Assembly (NCBI GenBank): GCA_036852015.1
Contig: JAANDG010000131.1
Span: forward strand, 170,001-234,000
Direction: 5' to 3'
Length of the DNA: 64,000 nt
DNA from: Pelodera strongyloides
Taxonomy: Eukaryota > Nematoda > Chromadorea > Rhabditida > Rhabditidae
Shown one piece after another: positions 12,190-24,618 of the stretch (positions are counted from its first letter, which is position 1; each line of letters starts with the position of its first letter). A program made the translations under genes and the position numbers. The notes under the pieces were generated by a model. The model was given only the letters and a program-made list of their open reading frames with translations. It was not told the origin of the DNA and did no database searches.

Positions 12190-13010
12190 TACTTCTATTA
12201 GTGGCTCGGCCGCCCCAGCGCCGATCATTGTTAGGTTTAGGTATCATGGAAATGAACAACACTGGGGACATGTTAACTTGGGAGGGGATATTTTCTCACT
12301 TTCTATGTACTAGCGAGTTATGCACAACAAGTCAACATACCAAAACCAACTCGGAGCTAGCTCGCTGCGCGAGCTAGCTCCGAGTTACGTGACGCACGAG
12401 ACGTATAATTTGGACTGGGAGGAAACTGTTTTTTTTTGTCAAATGTTCACCAAAGTGACCACACCGAACATTATCCCTTGAAAGCGTACCCTTTGTAAAG
12501 ACGTGAGCCCCCTTTTAAAGGTGTATCAATAAATTCTGCAAAAAGGCGGCACGCCAGTGTAATCCTACGCCGCGCGACACTGATACACTACTGGGTTTTT
12601 GCGTCCATTCGCCAATGTTCTTTTCCAAATGAAAATGGATACTTTTGGATACTGACCACATTTACTTAATCCGGGATATTTAGGAGTTAAGCATCAGGGA
12701 AATGATCGGCGCTGGGGCGGCTGGGGATGGTTGGGTAGATTGGTGAATTGAGCGGGGAGGGGGTAGATTTCCTCACTTCTGGTGGTGGGGAGACTTTCTT
12801 TCATGGGTGTATCAGAGAAACACTCAACACTGGGGACATGTTAACTTTTTGGGGAGGGGAGGTTTTCTCACTCCTGTGGCGGGGAGGTAACCTTTATGTG
12901 AAGTTAGCTGTCAGGGAAATAATCAACAAAGGGGAAATGTTAACTTTTGGGGGAGGGGATAATTTCTCACTTTCTATCGCATTAGCGAGTTATGAACGGC
13001 GAGTTAGACT
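12190..13010. repeat. Imperfect tandem repeat block (GGGGACATGTTAACTT unit)
   Basis: Four diverged units: about 12240-12318, 12680-12800, 12815-12875 and 12905-12990. Shared words are GGGAAATGAT/AACAACACTGGGG, GACATGTTAACTT, GGGGAGGGG and TTTCTCACTTTCT; two units end in GCGAGTTATG. The open frames at 12074-12313 and 12748-13047 come from this repeat. Confidence 0.75.
12348..12386. repeat. Perfect 18 bp hairpin, 3 nt loop
   Basis: AACTCGGAGCTAGCTCGC, loop TGC, then the exact inverse. The stem contains AGCTAGCT. Confidence 0.9.
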
Positions 13011-14391
13011 GGACATACTCAAAGTTGAACCTCATCACATGAAATAATACTAATTTTTAATACTTATATCATACCTTATACGACTTATACCATATGAAGA
13101 CTTGCCAAGAACCGCTGCCAAGCAGTCACTACGTGTGGTGTAACTACAAATAAACATGAATATTCTTTAGGAAAACGATTAACAGTGATCATAGCAAAAG
13201 CCCAAAGATAATATCAAAGAACAGCTACTCTACATCATTCTAAAAGTTTACTACTCAAAACATTAGGATTTAGATTGCGTGCCTCCTTTTTTTGGCAATT
13301 CTGCTCCGCTACAAAACGGTGCACACACCAATACTAGACATGGGTAAATATTTGAGTTTGCATTATAAACTCGCTAGTTTATATTTCAATAAAAGGGTCA
13401 CCGTGTCTAGTGCGCATATATACAAACACACGAATTACTTAGAGCCTTTGGATTTTAGACTATAATGTTTGTTTTATAAGGGAACATCACGGTACTGACG
13501 TCATTCGCGGCGTCCGTGAAGGAACTACGGTAGCTAACTGGTCAAGAATTAGAATACAGCAAAACATCCAGTCGATGAAACGGGTTATTTTGTAGCGGTT
13601 CTTGTAATTAGTTCCTTAATAAAGTTTTCTGTAAGCTTTAGGGTAAGTTTAAAGCTAAATGATAAAGATTCCGTAGAAAACTACCAGTATCTAAGGCCAA
13701 CCCCTTGAATTGTATTACAGTCACTAGAAAACGCCGCGCGTATATCGGTGAAACGTGAAACACTTTTAATGATAAAAACCAACCGCCTCTCTTCAAAATT
13801 AAAATTCTGCAAAGTAAACGTCATAAGCAGACATTTTTTTTTTGGGAATTTATTTACTTTTTTTCTTTGGTAAAACAGTCCTCGTAAACATTTTATTCAA
13901 ATTGCTCTAAAAGAATTTTAGCTAATTAGGAGAATGTCTAAACAATAGTCGGGCTTGAAAAAACTAGAATGTTATAAAGAAAATTAGAAAAAATGAGTGA
14001 TCAAATAACAACGTTCTTATCTTGAGGCTCAAAGGTGATACGTGCTATTCTAATATTCTAATTCACACATTTGAATAGATACTGTGGATCTGGTAGATAC
14101 GGTGGAAGACCTATGCAACGTCATCATTATCTTATTGGTCTGTAATTTCTAAATTCAATATGCAAATTAGTCATTACCCTCAACAGGGCCACGTAATTTC
14201 AAAATTTTAAAATATATATGAAAAAGAGATCTAGATCATTTGCGTAAATGTCTCAAGGGAGGGGAGTCACTCCCGTTTACGGAGATCAAAATACGCAACA
14301 TTTATTTATTAAAAAAAATACATACTGTAGTTTGTAGTTTGTTGTCCAATACTAATGAATTACGTAGTAACATAGTTGACTGGAGTATATA
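13011..14391. other. AT-rich spacer, nothing recognised
   Basis: No repeats of the main families and no exon with family similarity. Confidence 0.45.
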
Positions 14392-15227
14392 CAGTGCAGC
14401 GCATATGTATACGGGCACCCCCAAATCTAGTACTAAAAAGCACTTTTTGAGAAAATCAACCATCCTACCAAATCGGGGATGGCCAAAAACCTAGTGACAA
14501 AAAAATTCAGCAAAAAATCAGAAGTTTCAGGCAAATTAGGGACAATTAGGGTATGAAACCCCAAAAAATGCCGCGTCATATGTATTGAGGCAGGGGCGAA
14601 AAAATGTGTTTCTACAAGGTCTAGCGCAACCACTAAAATCAAGAATGCCCTCAAACCAAAACAGGATGATTTTCAGCATAAATAGTAATTTTTTCTTTAA
14701 ATTATATTAATTTTAATTGCCCCACACTTTAAGTAAAAAAACTGAAATCCAGATTCCGCAAAAACCACCCACATCATCTTGTAGATCTTTTCATGACGAG
14801 TATTCCTGTAAAAAAATTATAATTTTAGGCGTACTCCGAAGGACGGTACGGCGTCTTGAAGTTAGGCAATTGCGAAGCTTAGTTTCAAAACAGCTCATTC
14901 GATCAAAACAGCTCATTCGAGCGCACTTCAAGACGCCGTAACTTCCTTCGGAGTACGCCTAAAATTATAATTTTTTTACAGAAATTCTCGCCATGAAAAG
15001 ATCTACAAGACAATATAAATGGTTTGTGCGAGCTATGGATTTCATTTTTTGGCTTTCAATTTGGCGTCATTAAAATTAATATAATTAAATAATTTTTTTA
15101 TTCTTTATGCTGAAAATCATTTTGTTTGGGTTTCTGGCGATGCTTGATTTAGTGGTTGCATTAGATTTCCTCCAAACCTAGTAGAAACACGATTTTTTGG
15201 GTGCCCATATACTTATGCGCTGCACTG
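14392..15227. mobile_element. Non-autonomous Tc1/mariner-type MITE
   Basis: 836 bp. Begins CAGTGCAGCGCATATGTATA and ends with the inverse TATACTTATGCGCTGCACTG, with TA on both sides (14390-14391 and 15228-15229). CAGT...ACTG ends at a TA target are the Tc1/mariner hallmark. A second pair of arms near 14820-14865 and 14920-14975 (GGCGTACTCCGAAGG and CTTCAAGACGCCGT) forms a nested hairpin. No transposase ORF is visible. Confidence 0.85.
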
Positions 15228-15469
15228 TATGTATACTAGGAAAGAATAATTGAGTTTTCTTGAAATATATAGAAGACCAAAAAAGAGTTAATTATATATA
15301 TTAGCTAGTATTGTGTGAAATGCCCAGAGAGTAAAGAAATGCTTAGGCCGCGTCCGAAGCGACACATATATAGAATAAATGTATGGGAAACTTTGGGAGC
15401 CTTCTCCTGCAATTTCTCCAATGAGGAAGCTACATGAACCTTACGTTGCCCTTACGACCCTTACGTTAC

Positions 15470-15790
15470 CTTGGCACGTGCACGGCCTGCACTGGGCCCG
15501 AAAATGGTGCGCCGCCGACACCTCGCTTACACCTAGCGCATAAAAGGGAAAGAGTTACGAGAGCCACAGTAAAAGCGGGCGACTGGTGCGCTTGATGTGG
15601 TCCCGGTGTAGGCGAGGTTACGCGAACACAAATGCACCCAACAGTTGAATATCGCCGTATTCAGGACTACACCAGGCCCACACTGCGCCGGTGCGCGGCC
15701 TACCCCAGGCCGAAATGGGTGCGCCGCCACTCCTGGGCCATCCGTTTTTTGTAGGCCGCGCCCCGGGCAAATTTTCGCGCTGTACGGTCT
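15470..15790. repeat. GC-rich island of GCGCC-type words
   Basis: Repeated GGTGCGCCGCC, GGCCTAC/GGGCCC and GCGCC words in a local GC-rich patch. Frames in both strands are open only because of base bias. No exon signal. Confidence 0.55.
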
Positions 15791-16175
15791 TCGCTGCGAA
15801 TATTGGTTAGAAAATCCCCCCCCCCCGGAGTCTTATGCATAAAATCTTGGGAATCGAACTGGGATCTTGAGCTGGGAATTGTTGGCAAAGTGTGGGAGTC
15901 TGATGTTCTTCCAAATAAAATGACCAAAACGAAAATTGAACGTAGACTCGCAGACATGTTAAATATCATGTTACCTGAAGACGTGTTCTAGAGCACATGA
16001 AATATGTATCAGGAGCAGTTGCGTCGAACCGTGAATTATTAAAATATTTGTTTAAATATTGAATAACTAAATACTAATAGACGCGTTTTACTTATATTAT
16101 GGATGCACCAATATTAACGATCGACAAAAACCTAGGGCAGGGTGTTTATTGGATAAGATAGAGGTGCATCCCGTG

Positions 16176-16287
16176 GACATACATCCCAGAACATCCCAGG
16201 ACAACCAAAAACATCCCAGGACATCACGAGACATCCTAGGACATCCCACGACATCCCAAGACATCCCGAAACATCCCGGGACATCAC
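16176..16287. repeat. ACATCCCAGG minisatellite
   Basis: About ten copies of a 10 bp unit ACATCCC(A/G)(A/G)G in tandem. Confidence 0.9.
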
Positions 16288-16289
16288 AA

Positions 16290-16459
16290 ATTCGATTACG
16301 GTAAGAAGTTTGATAGAATTCAAAGCTTTATATTCACTCATTCCTTCCAAACAAAAGATCGTGCTTCATAAGGCATGTTTATTGGAAGCTAACACCATCA
16401 TCTTTCGATAAAAGGAAAGAAATTGAACACTTAATTCTCGTGAGTCTCCTCCTTTAAGA
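16290..16459. repeat. Family C MITE fragment
   Basis: The right arm CACTTAATTCTCGTGAGTCTCCTCCTTTAA and the ATCATCTTTCGATAAAAGGAAA stretch match family C, but the left part is lost next to an ACATCC minisatellite. Confidence 0.7.
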
Positions 16460-16546
16460 TACATAGAAGGTAATATGATATTCGCTTAGCCGGTGATGGC
16501 ATTTTGATGTACATTTGTTCAAAATTCTTTAAAATCTAAAGAAACA

Positions 16547-16650
16547 GAGACAGAGAGAGAGAGAGAGAGAGTGAGAGAGAGAGAGACACAGATAGAGAGA
16601 GCGAGCGAGCGAGCGAGAGAGAAGGGAGAGAGACACAAATAGAGAGAGAA
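16547..16650. repeat. (AG)n with GAGC run
   Basis: AG tract with a GCGAGCGAGCGA segment. Confidence 0.9.
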
Positions 16651-16958
16651 TTGAGAAGTCGCTGCATTATACAATCAGCTTTCAATACGAGTATCGGTGG
16701 ATTAATAAAATTAAGTTAATTAGTCATTGACGTTGGGTAAACATAAATTATTTGGGATTATTTTCTATAGAGCGATGTAAAAAGAACTGATTTTTCCCAA
16801 AAAAAAAGAGAATTGTTTGCGGCCTTTGATGAGAGTGTGCCACACAAGTTTCGCGTACTTTTCAGATTAACACTAGACGAGTCTGATTTTAAAGAGCTAA
16901 TTCCATGCATAACGCTGATAAGAAAAAAATAATTCGAGCCTAAGCCCAGACGTCTGAC

Positions 16959-17131
16959 TTAAAGCGAAATACCGGTCGGTTTTGAAACACATCAGTTGAC
17001 CAGCATGATTGTGCTGCTTATGCAAATGAACATAAATTAGAATAAAAAAATCGAGCTAAATTCGAGAAAATTAGCATAAATACATAGAAATTCAGTTGTC
17101 CACGACGCGGTTAAAAAACAGGGCAGTATTT
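16959..17131. repeat. Family A MITE copy 6
   Basis: Starts TTAAAGCGAAATACCGGTCG. The right end is eroded but keeps TCCACGACGCGG and the TTTAA edge. Confidence 0.82.
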
Positions 17132-18595
17132 AAATATCAGAAACATTCATTAATCGGTACTAATGATAAAAAAAACGTATAGATTATAAGCTATACTTAT
17201 CATATGTATATGAATAACACTGAAGATGAACAGACGTTTTCATTTATCCTAATTTTTCTATTATGTGCACATTGTGCTGCGTAAAAATGATCATCATCAT
17301 ATGGTAGAATATTGCGCGTCAACAAAAATGTTTTGCGGGAAGCCGTTCATTTCACTGTAAAAGGTCGTATGGCACGACGACGCCATTGTTAGGAGGCCAC
17401 TTCGCCAAAGGTTCGCCAAACGGGCGCCATGTTGTAGCGGTACAAATAGTGAGCGCCACTGGAGCGCAGTGCTGACGTTGGAGCTATGCGCTTTGCTTGC
17501 CTGATTGGATGGCGTATTACTGATATGTTTTTGATTATTTACGCTATGGAACTCTTGCTCTTTTGCTCCCTCACTCTCTCTATCTCTATCTCTCTCTCCC
17601 TCTCTGTCTACCTTACTGCTCTGCAAAGAAAAATATAAGGACCCCATACAGGAACATATTCAGAGAATATAAAACCTACTTTATTCGTTTATTGGTATTA
17701 GTATAAGGCTGTCTGAGCCTTTAAACGATAGCAATATCCATGTAGCTATGCAAGAATTCAGATGACTGGAGATAAAAAAATCACTTATATTTCTGCAAAT
17801 TCGGCATATTTCGTCCAGTACTTTGCACCGAAACCAGTGTGCGATGACAGTGCCGCGCCATTATTGAAAATATGCATACAATAATACGTTAACTAATTAT
17901 CGAATGTACGTTAAGTATAAAGAAAGGGTGAGGACAGAAACAATTTCACAAGTTAAATTAGGACCCACCTGACTGCTGCATACGTGCACCGTGTTATGAT
18001 CAGCCAAAACAAACTTATTCTAGGTTCCTTCATGCTTAATATAATTATGAAATCATTAATTATTTACCATAGTATCGTGGCTACGTCCTCTATAAAGTTC
18101 CTAGTTTTGCCAGACATCCAACAGCTGTATTTATCTATGTTATGTTGCCACTTTTCGTCATAAAACCGATAATTGCTATATAATAATGGGAAAATGAATA
18201 GAAAAAAGGAATGAAGCATTTCTGGCCACTCCTTATTAAAACTCAATTCTATTATGGGAAAAGATAGAGATATGAACGGAAAGACAAAAACAAAAACAAA
18301 ACTTAATTATTTGGGAAAACGCATAAAACTGCTGCAAATGAACGAGATGTCTGGGTATCTGGGGTTTGTCTGGATAGTATTTTTGTGGTAACTTCAGTTA
18401 TATCATGCTTGGTTACAGTGAAATTATAATAATGGATATCGATAATAGATACATAATATTATATTTTCCATCTTTTAAATTAGCGCAGAATTGCTTTTCC
18501 GCTACTGTTTACAACAGTATTCTAATAGGCTAATTGGGCTAGAGACGTAGAGACCTAGAGTGACAGTAACCGTAACAAGCGTTTACTTATGGCCC

Positions 18596-18775
18596 TAAAG
18601 CGGAATACCAGCCGGTTTTTGTAACGCATCACAGGACCGTTGAATTCTCACGTGTTTATGCAAAGCTGCTCGAATTAAGCTCGATTTTTTATTCTAATTT
18701 ATGGTCATTTGCATAAGCTGCATAATTAATGGTGTACACAATGCGTTTCAAAAAACTGCCGGTATTTCGCTTTAA
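18596..18775. repeat. Family A MITE copy 7
   Basis: Starts TAAAGCGGAATACCAGCCGG, ends CTGCCGGTATTTCGCTTTAA. Confidence 0.87.
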
Positions 18776-19049
18776 ATTTTAATTCAGCTTAAATTCTTTT
18801 ATTGTTCTGATTTTTCAGAAATGCCTGCCTTCTGTCTAAGATATTAATTGAAAAAATCTAAAAAAAAATGCGATAATTGTTGCCATTCATGCGCGTTTTT
18901 TGAATAAAAAAATGGCAATAATATTAATAAGAAAAGGCAAGGGAATAATTGAAAGACGGAAAGAAGGGCTGGAAAAATCTATTCGACCTATCTATTCTAA
19001 TTGTAAGAGGAGAAGAAAATAATAAAAAACTATTCACACTCTGACGAAA

Positions 19050-19300
19050 CTCGGTTGGCGTGCGGCGAAAAAAGGCCTGGGTTTCGCCTCGCCACTTCGC
19101 CCCGTTTTCGCCGGACTCTCGCCACGGGCGAGTGCACTGACTACCGAAAGCGCCGGGCGAAGATTGGGCGAAAGAGCCGCGCACACTTTTTATCTGTTTC
19201 TGCATGGATTTTCACATTGCGCCGTTGGTGCGCCGCGTTTTCGCCGGGCGCACTAGGCTAGTGTCTGGCGAAAACTGGGCGAAGTGCGCAGCGGCGAAAT
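19050..19300. repeat. GC-rich GGCGAA repeat patch
   Basis: Many copies of TTCGCC/GGCGAA within 250 bp (for example CGGGCGAAGATTGGGCGAAAG). Related CTTCGCCAAAGGTTCGCC words occur at 426-444 and 17400-17420. Confidence 0.6.
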
Positions 19301-20027
19301 ACTATATAAAAGGTATCGAATTTTAAATTGACCCGAATTGAACCATGCCAGACATGTGTTCTTTATATTCCGAAATTTTTAAAAGTAGTAATTTAATGAA
19401 TAAAATATCACGAAATGTTCAAGCAAACGGGGAGTTATCGGCTATCAATGGCGGTTGCGCCGCGCACCAAAAGGGTACAAGGTACACGCGGTGCGGCTAA
19501 ATGAATCATGGCACACATACGGCGCACAGAAAAATAAAGCTCCTGAGAGCAGCTGAGGTTCGATTCTTGCTAATCAAAAACTGATTCGTCACTTTATAAA
19601 ATAAGCCTGTACAATTTCTATCCAACATATGTACTGTTGTCCACATCCTCAAGATGTACATAAAATGTCAAATCCCAAATAACTGTCAATCAAGGCGCAT
19701 TTGTCTCGTTTTTTTCAACAAAATTTTCAAAGGAAACACATATTGTCGTGTATTTATACATTACATGTAATGTGGTTTTCGTATAAACGATATAACTGAT
19801 CGAAGATTATGTGTTGTCCTAAAAGTGCTGCGCTGAAATTTTTTACTTTTTAACACTATTATTAAAATTTCAAAAAGAGTTATAATTTCTAGCGTGTTTG
19901 AAACATAGGGTTATATGAGCTGAAAGTCGAATCCAACGTCTGTCGGGTCACAAAAAGCACAAAAAATATTAAAAACACTTTTTTTTTGTCAAATTCACAT
20001 AACGTCCCTATTCTAGGAACTAAAATC

Positions 20028-20205
20028 TTTAAAGCGATATAACAGCCGGTTTTTGTAACGTAATTTGGACGCTGTATTCCCATGAGTGTATTGGGTATGC
20101 AAATAACTGCGCGATATTCGTGATTTTATACTGATTTGCATACATCATATGGGAATACAGCTGTCCAACATACGTTTCAAAAAACCGGATGTTCGACCGC
20201 TTTAA
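20028..20205. repeat. Family A MITE copy 8 (diverged subtype)
   Basis: Ends TTTAAAGCGATATAACAGCC and GGATGTTCGACCGCTTTAA; the AACAGCCGG subtype, with a different core that contains TTTGCATACATCATATGGGA. Confidence 0.8.
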
Positions 20206-20445
20206 TCGTCAGACCACCCTCTTTCTGTATGCTAAGCTTCTGCCCTCCGCCCTTAATTTTCTGAATGCAAATCTCATCAAAGTGGGACCAGAGAAACAAA
20301 AAAGGGTCCTGATCTCCAATGTTGAATTTGCGGATTTAATTTTGAAAAGACCAAACGCCCATTCTGAGAATTTATAAAGGTGAGAAAGGAAGCGAGAAAA
20401 TAAGAGACATTTAACATGAGAGGTTAAATGCACGTACAGCTTACG

Positions 20446-20635
20446 TTAAAGCGAAATACCGGCCGGTTTTTGAAACACATCGAGCACACAAGTGCACTCA
20501 TGTTCCTATGCAGCTTATGCACATGTCCATACATTAGAATAAAAAATCGAGCCAAATTCGAGCAAATTAGCATAAATACGGAAGAATTATTCAGCTCTCC
20601 ACTATACGTTTCAAAAACCGGCCGGTATGCTTTAA
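20446..20635. repeat. Family A MITE copy 9
   Basis: Starts TTAAAGCGAAATACCGGCCG, ends CCGGCCGGTATGCTTTAA with a small deletion in the right end. Confidence 0.88.
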
Positions 20636-21039
20636 GGAAAGAGAAAATACATACTAAGCTATTGAACAATGAATAATATTTGAGCGCCGAAACGTGTGCG
20701 AGACCGGAGCGGCGCGCGCACCAGCTTCACTGCTTCTTTTAGACATAAACACTGCTAGACGATTCTTTAAGCTAAGGCATAAATAAAGCCATTGAGCACT
20801 AATGTCTAATGACTAATTGTAAGGTCGCATCAACAAAATTGTATCAAGTTGCAAAACCTAAAGTTGCAAAACACACATCTCTCGGCGCAATAAGAGGAAT
20901 AACTAATGAGCCTAATGGCTTTAATGATCGCCGGGGCTTGCCCTTATTATAAATGTAGGAGAGTCATTTACATTCACAGAGACCACAATGTTGTTTCTTT
21001 GCAAGGGGCTCTAGTTCTCTGCCTTTCAGGTAAGGTTTT

Positions 21040-21048
21040 CCGCTCTTG

Positions 21049-21130
<82 letters not shown>
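21040..21130. repeat. (CT)n microsatellite
   Basis: About 90 bp CT tract with CTGT interruptions. Confidence 0.93.
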
Positions 21131-21136
<6 letters not shown>

Positions 21137-21239
21137 CAGAAGCCGAACCCAATTAAATGAAGAGGAGGAGGAAACATTGTGTGGTCAGCGAGAGAATCCA
21201 CGATGTGCATCTGGAACGGCCAATTTTCTGATTGCAAGC

Positions 21240-21242
<3 letters not shown>

Positions 21243-21275
<33 letters not shown>

Positions 21276-21322
21276 TGGAGTAAGAGAGAGAAGGAGAACG
21301 AGAGAGAGAGGGGGAGAGAGAG
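21243..21322. repeat. (AG)n microsatellite
   Basis: Purine tract 110 bp from an inverse-strand CT tract, so the transcript could fold. Confidence 0.92.
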
Positions 21323-22116
21323 TTGATCTGCACTCATACTCAGTACTTGGACGTAAGTAGTACTCACTCGTACTTCTTCAACTAGTCGAAAAAGGGATTA
21401 GTAGTCACGAGTTGAGCAATATACAAGGATTTTTGAATGGCAAACAAAGGGATAAACTGGATAGTCCATTTATCGAAAAAAATTCCAGATCTTTTATGAG
21501 AAAGGAACTGTGGTGCATTCGGCTAAGTTATTTCACCTACACTTTTTATTATTTCTTTAACTTTGCTGCCTTGTATGTTCAGAGAAATAAACCCTTCATA
21601 ATTTTTTTTCATTCGCAGCATAATCTTTTCCTGGGGAAGCTCGACATATTTACACTGGAAGAGTCTCACCAGGTTTCAGGGAAGTGAAATGTAAACCTCA
21701 CCGAGGGTTCCAAACCTCCCCAAGGAAAAGTTCCCCAAGTTCTTGTGCCTGCAGCAACACAAGGCGAAGATGTATGAGATCAACCAACACGTGGTGAATG
21801 TAGTCCGCTACATGTTTCCATTAATACTTGAGTAGGCAATTAAAAGAGCTAATTCACCAAATATTTAAGCCAATTAGCTTCAGTGAATAATTAGTTCCTG
21901 GGATGTTTTAGTAGATCTAAGACCATGTGCGTCATATAAAACAATGCAGAATATATCATCGTGTAAGGGAAGAAACGACCACTCTTCACTGATTAAACAG
22001 AAGCATATCTTTTGAAAGTATGAGGATAGTTTACGTTTACACGACTTAAATAGAAAGTGTATGTCTTGTTATGGTCATGCTTGTGATAAATTTGAAGCAA
22101 CGTAGATCACAACTGT

Positions 22117-22287
22117 TTACCGGCCAGTTTTTGAAATGTATCGTGGACAACTGAATTATTACCTATTTATGTTAATTTGCTCGAATTTAGCTTGATTTTT
22201 TATTCTAATTTAAACCCCTTTGCATATGCTGCATAAGATTGCTGGTGTTCTGGATGTGTTTCAAAAACCGGCCAGTATTCGCTTTAA
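22117..22287. repeat. Family A MITE copy 10
   Basis: Left end lacks the AAAGCG cap but keeps CCGGCCAGTTTTTGAAATG; right end CCGGCCAGTATTCGCTTTAA is followed directly by an inverted copy of its own tip (AAAGCGAATACTGG). Confidence 0.82.
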
Positions 22288-22524
22288 AGCGAATACTGGT
22301 GCAAAAAAAAGAACAGGTAACTGGCGTTTCCATACCAGAATGCATTAAATAGACGACTGAATATGTAACTTCGAATTTGCATGCCCTGCATATTGAATCT
22401 TGCTATTTGCCGATATCCGCATGCAAAGTTAAAATTTGCTCCATTGACACACGTTTGACAACTTTTTTTGTTGTACGCATTCTATTAACACAGCTTAACT
22501 TCCAAAAGGGCCTACATATTCCCT

Positions 22525-22945
22525 TTAAAGGAGGAGGCTCACGAGAATGAAGTGCTCAAATAGTTTCCTTTTCTCGGAAAGATGATGGTATTAAATTCCG
22601 AAAGACATGCTTTATAAAGCAAAAGCTTTTAATTGGAAGGAGCAAATCAATATAAAACTATGAATTCTATCAAAATTTTGGGTCGTAGTAAATATTTGAT
22701 TTCCATAGTGGGCATGCAAATTTTGTGCTGGCTTGCAAAATGACTTGTAAATTTGCATGTTTAGCTTTGAAGTCTACCTTGCATACGATAGGTTATTTTA
22801 TTTGACTTCGAGTTCTTTAGATTAATTAATTCCTCCAAACTAAAGCGCTGAACCTTATAATGCTTGTTTTTTGGAAGATAAACCCATCATGCTTCGATAA
22901 AAGGAAACTATTTGAGCACTTCATTCTCGTGAGCCTCCTCCTTTA
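22525..22945. repeat. Family C palindromic MITE, copy 2
   Basis: Nearly the same sequence and length as 3083-3502, in the same orientation, with TTAA at each edge. Confidence 0.93.
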
Positions 22946-23270
22946 ACATAAAAGATGCAACGTTACTAGGCTTCGGATATATCTACTTGGGAGCATCGTT
23001 GGTAGAATTTGCCTCTGCGTGTCGGTGATCCGCATGATCCCTGTATTTCCATCTGCTCTCACTGGGAGGCTGGGAGCATACTCCCAGTGTTCATGCCACT
23101 GCACTCTCAGTGGACCAAAATCAAAGGGTTAAGGGTTCAGGCCCATAAAAAATGGTTCACCCTCCGATCACAAAAGCAATTACATGGTACGATAGCATTT
23201 GGCCTTTCTAGGAATGAGGCTTGTGAAACACTGTCAAACAAAGCGTGCTAATTTGGAGTTCATTATTCTT

Positions 23271-23362
23271 TAAAGAGGTATAACATCCGGTTTTTAAAGG
23301 TAAACTGGACGCTGTATTATCATGCAGCGTATTCATTTTCATACAACAGATGTATCGCTTTA
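23271..23362. repeat. Family A-like remnant
   Basis: TTTAAAGAGGTATAACATCCGG at the left and ATGTATCGCTTTAA at the right, with most of the interior lost. Confidence 0.5.
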
Positions 23363-23860
23363 ATTTCTTAGAGATTTAGAATTCCTATAATTCGCAATTG
23401 TTCTGTCAATTGGCCACCTAATGAACCTGTTAGCCGCAAGTGTCAAAAATATAATTTATTCACGATGTGTGCGGAATCTAATTAGCATGGATTCAGTGTG
23501 TTGCGAAAATGATCTGAAAATAGAATGTGGTCAAAGTGAAGACTTGATACAAAACAAGAGGACAACCTGCAAATGCAATTATTTTTTTTGGGAGGGAGCT
23601 AGAATGTTTGACCTCACTATAGTTGCCGGTGAGCACGGCGCACTAATCGCGCGAGAACGTCGCGGCACACAAAGTGTGTGCGAGGGTGGAGCGCAACAAA
23701 AATGGTATGCGATACAGGGAAAAAGGAAAAAAAATCAATTTACAAAGGTGATTCACATTTGCGAAGGTCACTTTTTTAAAGAAAAAAAAACTAAATTGTG
23801 AACACAATTTGAAGACATTTACAATACGTATATCTAGGTAGGTTACGTACGCGAGCCTCG

Positions 23861-23987
23861 TTAAAGCGAAATGCTAACCTCTTTGGAAAATTTGCATATG
23901 ATAAGCAAATCCTATGTATCCTATGCTAATTTTGTACGATTGCTTATCATATGCAAATTTTCCAAAGGGGCTAGCATTTCGCTTTAA
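23861..23987. repeat. Family F palindromic MITE, copy 1
   Basis: 127 bp hairpin. Left TTAAAGCGAAATGCTAACCT, right inverse GGGGCTAGCATTTCGCTTTAA; arms pair through TTTGGAAAATTTGCATATGA. Confidence 0.9.
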
Positions 23988-24196
23988 ATACCAATTGTCA
24001 GTATCCCAGTGAAGTCCAAATCTCAACGCTCCTCCTTTATTCACTTTCCACAATTCAATTATCCTAACGCTAAACCGAGCCGGAAGTGATTTTCTCAAAT
24101 AGATTCATGCAGAAAACATCTAAAGAAGGTCGCCTGTTTGTGGCAGGATGCATCTCGCAACATTTCAATAAGAAGGACAATGTGATACTAATATTA

Positions 24197-24618
24197 TTTA
24201 AAGGATCGCAGTCACTTCAATTTCGCATTTTTACTTCACTTATCAATATATATAAAAAGATACTTAGAAAAATACCTTTCCAATACCGATTTACGGAACA
24301 TTTATCACAGGGAAAGAAATCCCTTGTATTGAGTTCTGATTTTTGACAAAATGGGGTGTTTTCTAAATCGCAACGGGACTTGGCCGGTTGCCAATGATGA
24401 CAAAACAAAGAAAAACCGGGGAAGAGGGAAAGTGTCTGCTCTATTGTCTCAGTTGTCGTTGTCATACTGTACGTAATTAGAACGCAACCGAGGGGATTTC
24501 TTTCCCTGGGTTAATTTTTCAGTAAATTAACACCGGAATGGTATTTTTCTAGGTGCTTTTTCATGTTTATAGATAATTGAAGTAAAAAGGCGAATTTGAA
24601 GTGACTGCGATCCTTTAA
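24197..24618. repeat. Family E palindromic MITE, copy 1
   Basis: About 420 bp. Left TTTAAAGGATCGCAGTCACT, right AGTGACTGCGATCCTTTAA; the arms also share GGAAAGAAATCCC-type sequence near the centre. TTAA edges. Confidence 0.9.

Larger units (their letters stand above)
17132..20027. other. Spacer with CT-rich patch, family A copy and GC patch
   Basis: The minus-strand frame 17297-17647 is largely low-complexity (RDRESEG). No gene supported. Confidence 0.45.
22946..24196. other. Spacer with family F and A remnants
   Basis: The open frame 23421-23801 has no recognised domain and ends in a poly-A-rich stretch; I do not call it. A CTCACTGGGAGGCTGGGAGCATACTCCCAGTG hairpin-like piece lies at 23058-23090. 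Confidence 0.4.

Noticed and set aside
23421..23801. 126-codon open frame on the plus strand
   Set aside because: No recognised domain, mixed composition, poly-A-rich end and no supporting splice partners.
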